The notes beneath the pieces are model-generated. The model was given only the letters and a program-made list of their open reading frames with translations. It was not told the origin of the DNA and ran no database searches. Shown piece by piece: positions 1-5,026 of a stretch of 5,450 nt of DNA. Made by a program: the position numbers and the translations under genes. Origin of the DNA: Methanoculleus sp. (lineage in GTDB: Archaea; Halobacteriota; Methanomicrobia; Methanomicrobiales; Methanoculleaceae); contig JAQVVW010000124.1 in assembly GCA_028698765.1 (NCBI GenBank), forward strand, positions 1-5,450. Reading direction: 5' to 3'. Positions within the stretch are counted from its first letter, which is position 1; every line of letters begins with the position of its first letter.

Positions 1-927
1 ACCGAGATGATCAACATCCTCGCCGACAGGCCCGGTGAGATCAAGGCGATGTACATCATGGGCGAGAACCCGATGCTCTCCGACCCGGACCTCAGCCACG
101 TCGAGGAGGGACTCCGAAACCTCGAGTTCCTGGTCGTCCAGGACATCTTCATGACCGAGACCGCCGAACTCGCCGACGTCGTTCTGCCTGCGGCATGCTA
201 CGCGGAGAAAGACGGTACCCAGACGAACACCGAGCGGCGTGTCCAGCGCTGGAGGAAGGCACAGCAGGCACCCGGCGAAGCGAAGGAAGACTGGCAGATC
301 CTCTGCGACCTCGCGGCAAAGATGGGCTATCCGGAGCAGTTTGCGTTCGAGAACCCTGAGGCGATCTTTGACGAGATCGCCACCGTCACGCCCTCCTACC
401 ACGGGATGTCCTACGCCCGCCTCGACCCGGACGGCCTGCACTGGCCCTGTCCGACCGCGGAGCACCCGGGAACGGCGATCCTTCATAGGGAGACGTTCGC
501 CATGCCCGACGGGCTCGGGGTCTTCTCGCCCATCGAGTGGAAACCGCCCGCCGAGGTCCCGGATGCCGAATACCCGTTCGTCCTCACGACCGGCCGTACG
601 ATCTGGCAGTGGCACACCGGCACCATGACTCGCCGGTCGCGGAGCCTGGAGAAGGAGGCGCCGATCGGCTGGATCGAGATCAACCCCGAGGACGCGGATG
701 GCCTCGGGATCAAGGACGACGAGGTCGTCCGGGCGAGCACCCGCCGGGGGTCGGTCGAGATCCCCGCGAGGGTGACCCCTGATATCGTAAAGGGTGTAAT
801 GTTCATCCCATTCCATTACAAAGAGCATCCGGCGAACAGGCTGACGAACAACGCTCTCGACCCGATCGCGAAGATCCCGGAGTTCAAGGCCTGTGCCGTG
901 AAAGTCGAGAAGATCGCGGAGGTGTGA
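1..927 (+). CDS. fdhA: Formate dehydrogenase alpha subunit, C-terminal part (5' end outside window)
   Basis: This is the catalytic molybdopterin subunit of F420-dependent formate dehydrogenase, which oxidises formate to CO2. The frame is open from base 1; the ATG at 7 is internal, so 308 residues are visible of a family length of about 680-700. Counting the first codon as residue 1, MGENP (20-24) and the DGTQTNTERRVQR block (71-83) are hallmarks of the molybdopterin oxidoreductase core that binds one of the two pterin guanine dinucleotides. From about residue 192 the C-terminal dinucleotide-binding domain follows, with TTGR (196-199) and WHTGTMTRRS (from 204). The N-terminal 4Fe-4S motif and the active-site Cys/Sec lie outside the window, so activity cannot be judged. 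fdhB follows after 3 bases, which implies one transcript. Other CO-dehydrogenase-like or nitrate-reductase-like members share the fold, but the adjacent fdhB makes formate dehydrogenase by far the likeliest. The protein is expected to be cytoplasmic. Confidence 0.95.
   Translation, partial: TEMINILADRPGEIKAMYIMGENPMLSDPDLSHVEEGLRNLEFLVVQDIFMTETAELADVVLPAACYAEKDGTQTNTERRVQRWRKAQQAPGEAKEDWQILCDLAAKMGYPEQFAFENPEAIFDEIATVTPSYHGMSYARLDPDGLHWPCPTAEHPGTAILHRETFAMPDGLGVFSPIEWKPPAEVPDAEYPFVLTTGRTIWQWHTGTMTRRSRSLEKEAPIGWIEINPEDADGLGIKDDEVVRASTRRGSVEIPARVTPDIVKGVMFIPFHYKEHPANRLTNNALDPIAKIPEFKACAVKVEKIAEV
918..924 (+). promoter_or_regulatory. Ribosome binding site of fdhB
   Basis: GGAGGTG lies 6 bases before the ATG at 931 and overlaps the last codons of fdhA. 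This strong Shine-Dalgarno match fixes the fdhB start and fits translation coupled to fdhA. Confidence 0.85.
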
Positions 928-930
928 AGA

Positions 931-2196
931 ATGGCAACTAAAGGCGATCTGCTCTATGCATGGACGACGGATGAAAGCCTCCGCGAGAAGGCGGAGACCG
1001 GCGGGGCGGTGACCGCGCTGCTGCGCCACGCTCTTGAGAGCGGCATGGTCGACGGGGTCTTTGCGGTCAGGAAGGGCGCGGATGTCTACGACGCGATGCC
1101 GGCGCTGATCACCGACCCCACTGAGATCGGGGGGATCGCGGGATCGCTCCACTGCGGCACCCTGCTCCTCCCCAAACAGATGCGGCGGTGCCTCCTCGCG
1201 ACCGACCCGAACATGCGGATCGCAACCGTCCTCAAGGGCTGCGACGTCAAGGCAATCTACGAGATGGCCAAACGCGGGCAGGTCAACCTGGACAACATCA
1301 TCGTGATCGGCCTCAACTGCGGCGGCACCATCCGGCCGGAGGTAGCGCGGACGGTCGTCCGGGAGAAACTCGGTCTGGACCCCGACGACGTCGTCAAGGA
1401 GGAGATCGACAAGGGGAAGTTCATCGTCGTCACGAAGGACGGCGAACATGCCTCGGTCTCGATCGACGAACTTGAAGAGGGGGCGGAAGACCTCCTCGGA
1501 AAAGAAGGCCTCGGCCGCCGGTCGAACTGCCGCCGCTGCAAGATAAAGATCCCGCGCCAGGCAGACCTCGCCTGCGGCAACTGGGGCGTTATTGGGGAGA
1601 AATCCGGGAACGCCACGTTCGTCGAGGTCTGCTCCGAGAAGGGGGCAAACCTTCTCGATGCAGCCGTTAAGGCAGGAGAACTCAAGACCGAGGCTGCGAA
1701 CCCGAAAGGTATCGAGATCCGCGGCAAGGTCGAGAACGCGATGCTGAAACTCGGCGACAGGTGGAGGGAACGCTACTTCGGGGCGCTCGGCGAGGGAACG
1801 GAGCGCCTGAACAAGATCCGGGAGCAGACGAGCCGGTGCATCAAGTGCTACTCCTGCATCGAGAACTGCCCGATCTGCTACTGCATCGAGTGCAGCGCGA
1901 AGAAAGACTACCTGGTCGAACCCGGTGTGATCCCGCCGCCGTTCATGTTCCACCTGATCCGGTTCGCGCACATCTCCGACTCCTGCGTCAACTGCGGCCA
2001 GTGCGAGGAACTCTGCCCGGTGGAGATCTCGAACTCGGTCTTCTTACACGCCATCCAGACCGATCTCGAGAGGCTCTTTGGGTTCCATCCCGGTGAGGAC
2101 ATGACCCCGCCGGTGCTGGCTCTGGTCGAAGAGACTGCTGAGAGAAGACGTCTTGAGGCGACGGGAAGCGACCAGATCTTCGACATCTTCAGATGA
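931..2196 (+). CDS. fdhB: Formate dehydrogenase beta subunit, F420-reducing (FrhB/FdhB family)
   Basis: FdhB takes electrons from FdhA and passes them through iron-sulfur clusters and flavin to coenzyme F420; in related methanogens FdhAB also feeds heterodisulfide reductase. The protein has 421 residues, about the family's usual length. The N-terminal half (about 10-290) matches the F420 hydrogenase/dehydrogenase beta-subunit fold, with conserved segments around TGGAVTALL (23-31), KGCDVKA (102-108) and GLNCGGT (127-133). A Cys group at C200, C203 and C215 could bind a 4Fe-4S cluster. The C-terminal part is ferredoxin-like: C303, C306, C309 and C313, then C316, C318 and C321, and a second set C352, C355, C358 and C362 followed by Pro. 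The compact CPICYC segment is typical of FdhB rather than of FrhB. The start is fixed by a good ribosome binding site. The stop is 14 bp from the stop of the convergent ClC gene. No defect is visible. Confidence 0.96.
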   Translation: MATKGDLLYAWTTDESLREKAETGGAVTALLRHALESGMVDGVFAVRKGADVYDAMPALITDPTEIGGIAGSLHCGTLLLPKQMRRCLLATDPNMRIATVLKGCDVKAIYEMAKRGQVNLDNIIVIGLNCGGTIRPEVARTVVREKLGLDPDDVVKEEIDKGKFIVVTKDGEHASVSIDELEEGAEDLLGKEGLGRRSNCRRCKIKIPRQADLACGNWGVIGEKSGNATFVEVCSEKGANLLDAAVKAGELKTEAANPKGIEIRGKVENAMLKLGDRWRERYFGALGEGTERLNKIREQTSRCIKCYSCIENCPICYCIECSAKKDYLVEPGVIPPPFMFHLIRFAHISDSCVNCGQCEELCPVEISNSVFLHAIQTDLERLFGFHPGEDMTPPVLALVEETAERRRLEATGSDQIFDIFR

Positions 2197-2210
2197 CCCG
2201 AGCTGAAATC

Positions 2211-4097
2211 TCAACTATCCGCCCATTTTTCCCCGCCGGGCTTCTTTCCTGCTGCCGTATCCGATTCGATCAGGGTAACGGAACCGGTACGGTGATGCCT
2301 TCCTGCCGACCGTGATGCCTTCTGGGTATAGGCCTTCATAATATCTGTCCGGGAAACAAACCCGGAGAGCGTTCTCGGATCGTCTGCCGGAACGACGGGC
2401 AGGTGATGAATGTCGTGTTCGGTCATCAGATCCAGAGCCTCGCGGAGCGTACAGGCGTGATGCACGGTGAACACACGTGAACTCATGACATCCTCCACCA
2501 ACTCGTCATGCTCGCTGTTTATCCGGTTATCTCTGACATCATCGAGAGCGATCATCCCGACGAGTTTCCCTTCCGTATCAAGCACCGGAAAACCGGTATG
2601 CAGCGTCTCGTCAATCAGGTGGAGCACCCCTCCGGCGGTATCTTTGGGCGACACGACCACAATCCGGTCACGGGGCACCATAACATCGCCCACGTGAATA
2701 TCCTGGAGGATCTCGATCATATACTCGTCGCGGTGGGCGGGCGACTGTGACCGGTTCAGCACCTGCTCATGGAAGATGGTGGACTGGCCGATGAGGAGAA
2801 CCGCCACCGAGACGGCGCCCATCGCCGGCACGAGCAGGGAGAAGTCGCCGGTCATCTCCACGACCATAATCATGACCGCGATCGGCGCGTGGGAGATCGC
2901 GCCGAAGAGCGCGATCATCCCGACGACGACGAAGACCGGCACCGATTCGAGGGGCACGATCCCGGGGAGGGCGAGGTGCAGCAGCGACCCAAAGGCGCCG
3001 CCTGTCGCCCCGCCGATCACCAGCCCCGGCGCGAAGACACCGCCGCTCCCCCCGGAACCGATGGTGAGCGACGTCGTCAGGATCTTTGCAAACGGGAGAA
3101 ACAGCAGCACCCCGACAGGGAGCATGTTATAGAGCGAGAGCTGTGTAAAGCCGTATCCGGTTCCGAGGCTGGCAAGCCCGACGATTGCCGCTTCGGGAGA
3201 GAGAGCCGCAAGAGCAAGAACGAACGTGCCGGTGAGAAATGCCCCGGCGAGGGGTTTGACATGATTCGGGAGTTTCAGGCGGCTGAAGACCTTTTTAAAG
3301 ACCCGGTTTGTCCCGTAGAACGTGGTTATGTAAAGCAGACCAACCGCGGTCGAGACCACGCCGAGGAGGAGGAAGAGAGGGATCTGGGAAACGTTCCAGG
3401 AAGTCACCCCGGGGCCGAAGACCGGTTCAAAGCCTTCAACCAGACCGAAGATGGCGTACCCGATGACAGAGGCTAGAAACGCAGGAACTATCGCTTCGGT
3501 CTCGAAATCCTGCTTGTAGAGGATCTCCGCAGCGAGGATCGCCCCTCCGAGAGGCGCCATAAAGATCGTGCCGATTCCGGCGCCGACACCGGTGGCGATA
3601 GCAAGCCTCCGCTCACGTGCGGAGAGTCCCAGAAGATCGGCGGCGATCGAGCCGAAGCCGGCCGACATCTGTGCGGTCGGCCCTTCACGCCCCGCGCTTC
3701 CTCCCGTCGAGATGGTCAGGACGGCGGTGACTGCTTTGACGAGGGGAACTCGCCAGCGCACTTTTTTTCCTCCGTGAAACGCCTTTATCGCCGCATCCGT
3801 CCCGTGGCCCTCTGCCTCCGGGGCAAAGGTATAGACCAGGAGACCGGAGAGAAGCCCTCCGAAACAGATGACGGGGAGGATCATCCAGAGGTGATCAGGA
3901 GGGGCCCATTGAGCAATATCCTGGAGATTTTGCCCTTCTTTCGGGAGTTGGAACCCGACGATCCCTTCCATGAAGAATGCAGTTCCCAGTTTCAGCCCTT
4001 CAAAAAAGAACAGAGCGCCGAGGCCGGCAATGAGCCCGACGATGACGGCGATAAGTATAACCCTCCTGTAGGGAGTGACGGTTTCCTCGACCTGCAT
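2211..4097 (-). CDS. ClC-family chloride channel/transporter with C-terminal CBS pair
   Basis: This membrane protein should move chloride or a related anion. With the start at 4097 it has 628 residues: a ClC membrane domain (about 10-445), then CBS 1 (about 465-520) and CBS 2 (about 532-590), which usually bind adenine nucleotides and gate transport. ClC motifs seen are GHGTD (97-101) at the selectivity-filter position, GREGP (136-140) with gating Glu138, and GVFAP (353-357). By eye alignment with E. coli ClC, the inner proton glutamate (E203) is Ile192, the filter serine (S107) is His98 and the central tyrosine (Y445) is Phe442. Passive channel behaviour is therefore possible; the substrate is uncertain. 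The frame is open to an ATG at 4328, but that extension is non-membrane, poor in preferred codons and crosses the promoter. A GTG at 4229 with GGAGG 8 bases upstream would give 672 residues and is the second choice. The gene is convergent with fdhB and divergent from any plus-strand transcript beginning near 4200. Confidence 0.92.
   Translation of the reverse strand: MQVEETVTPYRRVILIAVIVGLIAGLGALFFFEGLKLGTAFFMEGIVGFQLPKEGQNLQDIAQWAPPDHLWMILPVICFGGLLSGLLVYTFAPEAEGHGTDAAIKAFHGGKKVRWRVPLVKAVTAVLTISTGGSAGREGPTAQMSAGFGSIAADLLGLSARERRLAIATGVGAGIGTIFMAPLGGAILAAEILYKQDFETEAIVPAFLASVIGYAIFGLVEGFEPVFGPGVTSWNVSQIPLFLLLGVVSTAVGLLYITTFYGTNRVFKKVFSRLKLPNHVKPLAGAFLTGTFVLALAALSPEAAIVGLASLGTGYGFTQLSLYNMLPVGVLLFLPFAKILTTSLTIGSGGSGGVFAPGLVIGGATGGAFGSLLHLALPGIVPLESVPVFVVVGMIALFGAISHAPIAVMIMVVEMTGDFSLLVPAMGAVSVAVLLIGQSTIFHEQVLNRSQSPAHRDEYMIEILQDIHVGDVMVPRDRIVVVSPKDTAGGVLHLIDETLHTGFPVLDTEGKLVGMIALDDVRDNRINSEHDELVEDVMSSRVFTVHHACTLREALDLMTEHDIHHLPVVPADDPRTLSGFVSRTDIMKAYTQKASRSAGRHHRTGSVTLIESDTAAGKKPGGEKWADS
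2292..2322. repeat. 11-bp direct repeat in the 3' end of the ClC gene
   Basis: GTGATGCCTTC occurs at 2292-2302 and 2312-2322, a 20-bp period. Since 20 is not a multiple of three, the two copies are read in different frames of the ClC tail (encoding KAS-R and RHHR, about residues 593-603). The tail lies beyond CBS 2 and is probably disordered. Confidence 0.7.
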
Positions 4098-4122
4098 GGA
4101 ATACAGGGAATATGTTAGCCCA

Positions 4123-4136
4123 ATATTTATGTGATT
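4123..4136 (-). promoter_or_regulatory. Archaeal BRE/TATA promoter of the ClC gene (leaderless mRNA likely)
   Basis: Read on the minus strand, ATAAATAT (4130 to 4123) is a good TATA box preceded by an A-rich BRE-like stretch (AAATCAC overlapping its start). Initiation about 26 bases downstream of its centre falls near 4100, only a few bases before the ATG at 4097. No Shine-Dalgarno sequence precedes that ATG, which fits a leaderless or nearly leaderless transcript and supports the chosen start. Confidence 0.55.
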
Positions 4137-4163
4137 TGATTGACTTCGTGTGATAGCATATGG

Positions 4164-4178
4164 GAAATAGTTATATGC
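4164..4178 (+). promoter_or_regulatory. Possible plus-strand BRE/TATA element
   Basis: GAAAT (4164-4168) followed by TTATATGC (4171-4178) resembles a BRE plus TATA box on the plus strand. Start of transcription is predicted near 4200, where the inverted-repeat cluster begins. The complement (GCATATAAC) could also serve the minus strand, but its upstream flank is a poorer BRE match. Confidence 0.35.
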
Positions 4179-4198
4179 GTCCGCCGGATTTCCCGGTG

Positions 4199-4320
4199 CG
4201 CCTTCTTCATCGGCATCGCTCCCGGACACCCTGATGGCCTCCCGCGAGAGTGTCCGGGTACCGGTTGCCGCCAGAAGCCCGACAGTGACCCTATAGGATG
4301 CGATCTCCAGGAAGAAGGGG
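4199..4320 (+). ncRNA. Candidate structured non-coding RNA (or structured leader)
   Basis: Bases predicted to follow the TATA-like element at 4171 can fold into a long-range helix. CCTTCTTC (4201-4208) pairs with GAAGAAGG (4311-4318), and ATCG-CATC (4209-4217, one bulged G at 4213) pairs with GATGCGAT (4297-4304). A 6-base bulge (4305-4310) lies between the two right-hand arms. Inside sits a perfect 9-bp hairpin, 4221-4229 with 4250-4258. It matches neither RNase P RNA nor SRP RNA in the motifs I know, and no intrinsic T-tract terminator is visible on this strand, so the 3' end is unknown and could lie well beyond 4320. GC-rich DNA yields chance helices, so this is a candidate only. Confidence 0.3.
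4221..4258. repeat. Perfect 9-bp inverted repeat, 20-base loop
   Basis: CCCGGACAC at 4221-4229 is the exact reverse complement of GTGTCCGGG at 4250-4258. It could be an RNA hairpin within the candidate ncRNA or a protein-binding site. Confidence 0.75.
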
Positions 4321-4379
4321 GGACACACTCACAATCGGCGAAGGCCCGGCATATCTGTATCACCGGGAGGAGCGTGACA

Positions 4380-4411
4380 CCGGATGGGTAATCGGAGGCA
4401 CCCATCTCCGG
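4380..4411. repeat. Imperfect inverted repeat (10 paired bases, 2-base bulge)
   Basis: CCGG-ATGGGT at 4380-4389 pairs with ACCCAT-CT-CCGG at 4400-4411, with a 10-base loop and a CT bulge at 4406-4407. It is one of several potential stems in the GC-rich intergenic part. Confidence 0.6.
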
Positions 4412-4415
4412 GAGA

Positions 4416-4448
4416 GACAGATGATCGCCCCGTTCTTGAGGGGCTGTC
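4416..4448. repeat. Inverted repeat with asymmetric internal bulge
   Basis: GACA (4416-4419) pairs with TGTC (4445-4448) and GCCCC (4427-4431) with GGGGC (4440-4444) around an 8-base loop. Seven bases (4420-4426) bulge on the 5' side. It directly follows the stem ending at 4411. Confidence 0.5.
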
Positions 4449-4600
4449 AGTGCAAGATCCCGCGCCCGTTGTCCTCGGTGGCGGCTATCGGGACAGACCC
4501 CGGAGAGACGGAGCGCATACACGGGTGGGGTGGGTGCCACGGCATCTTAGGGCTGTTCAAAGGGAGGCGCGATCCGGAGGGGGGTGGCCCATTAAACCGG

Positions 4601-4625
4601 AAAAAAAACTATCTTCTCAAAAAAA
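4601..4625 (-). terminator. Tandem T-tracts, possible minus-strand terminator
   Basis: On the plus strand there are A8 (4601-4608) and A7 (4619-4625); on the minus strand these read as T7 then T8, the form of many archaeal intrinsic terminators. No minus-strand gene is recognised upstream, so this may stop an unknown short transcript or antisense transcription. It could equally be plain AT-rich spacer. Confidence 0.25.
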
Positions 4626-4923
4626 CGCTTTAAACTCCCTTCCCGCATCCATTCTTGAAGCATATCCCGACGCGCATACACCTACGGCAATTTTACCCGA
4701 CGCCCGGCACCCCGGCAGAAATACAGGAAGAAAAACGCGGGATCTGCGCGCCCGTCTCCGCACACCAGTCCAAAAACTCGCTTCTAACCCCATATATTCT
4801 GCGTGGGCGCGCAAGTAGTAGCAAAAGCATCGTTTATCGATATGTGGTGTTTAACGACAGGAATTAACTTAAAGCAGGGATAAACGCCTGAATTTTGGTT
4901 ATCTTTGGCGCGCACAGCGATCA

Positions 4924-4983
4924 TTTCGAAACCTATTAATAGCACTCTTAAATTACTGATTAACTAGACCTATCCATTCGAAT
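4924..4983. promoter_or_regulatory. Pair of TTCGAA palindromes flanking the fdhC promoter
   Basis: TTTCGAAA (4924-4931) and ATTCGAAT (4976-4983) are 8-base palindromes sharing TTCGAA, with centres 52 bp apart (about five helical turns). The first overlaps the BRE and the second lies just after the predicted start of transcription, an arrangement that would suit a repressor. The regulator is unknown. Confidence 0.35.
4927..4941 (+). promoter_or_regulatory. Archaeal promoter of fdhC (BRE + TATA)
   Basis: CGAAA (4927-4931), a near-ideal methanogen BRE, is followed after two bases by TATTAATA (4934-4941). Transcription should begin near 4963, leaving a leader of about 64 bases. A weaker alternative TATA is CTTAAATTA at 4947-4955. 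Confidence 0.6.
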
Positions 4984-5000
4984 TACTTGATGGTATAGGT
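4968..5000 (+). promoter_or_regulatory. Hairpin in the fdhC leader
   Basis: ACCTATCCA (4968-4976) pairs with TGG-T-ATAGGT (4991-5000), giving nine pairs with one bulged T and a 14-base loop. It begins about 5 bases after the predicted transcript start and ends 12 bases before the ribosome binding site, so it may affect mRNA stability or translation. It could instead be a DNA operator, since ACCTAT also occurs at 4931-4936. Confidence 0.4.
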
Positions 5001-5012
5001 AGGACGTTTAGA

Positions 5013-5018
5013 GAGGTG
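5013..5018 (+). promoter_or_regulatory. Ribosome binding site of fdhC
   Basis: GAGGTG lies 8 bases before the ATG at 5027. This rules out the ATG at 5020, which would be one base from the site and opens a frame of only about 16 codons. Confidence 0.8.
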
Positions 5019-5026
5019 TATGAAAA

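Larger units (their letters stand above)
4098..5026. other. Long intergenic region without a convincing protein gene
   Basis: About 0.93 kb separates the ClC start from fdhC. Several frames stay open here (for example plus-strand 4298-4633 and 4384-4818, minus-strand 4127-4540). They resemble no family I know, lack a convincing ribosome binding site at most starts, run across the A-tracts, and show mixed third-codon bases instead of the strong G/C bias of fdhA and fdhB. The left part (about 4180-4600) is GC-rich and full of inverted repeats. The right part is more AT-rich and carries the fdhC control region. I see no tRNA, transposase remnant or CRISPR repeat in it. Confidence 0.6.

Noticed and set aside
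2769..3476. Plus-strand open frame of 235 codons opposite the ClC gene
   Set aside because: It is antisense to the conserved ClC membrane domain. Its product is a charged, low-complexity sequence (rich in Asp, Glu, Arg, His) as expected from the complement of hydrophobic codons, with no family resemblance.
4098..4328. N-terminal extension of the ClC protein to an ATG at 4328 (705 residues)
   Set aside because: The extension is not membrane-like, matches no known ClC N-terminus and runs across a good TATA box. The GTG at 4229 remains only a second choice.
4127..4540. Possible decayed transposase or other pseudogene on the minus strand
   Set aside because: None of the frames shows a recognisable transposase or other protein motif, and no terminal inverted repeats or target duplications were seen.
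4199..4600. RNase P RNA or SRP RNA
   Set aside because: The size would fit, but the conserved GAGGAAAGTCC-type core of RNase P RNA and the SRP helix-8 motif are not present on either strand.
4298..4633. Plus-strand open frame of 111 codons with a few cysteines
   Set aside because: There is no ribosome binding site before the ATG, the C-terminus is encoded by A-tracts, and it overlaps candidate RNA structure; coding is not supported.
4384..4818. Plus-strand open frame of 144 codons, with GGGAGGAG about 11 bases before its ATG
   Set aside because: Its third-codon bases lack the G/C bias of the neighbouring genes, it runs through both A-tracts, and the product (rich in Arg, Pro and Gly) resembles no family I know.
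4970..4990. tRNA T-arm-like TTCGAAT
   Set aside because: The flanking bases do not form a T stem, and there is no acceptor or anticodon arm around it.
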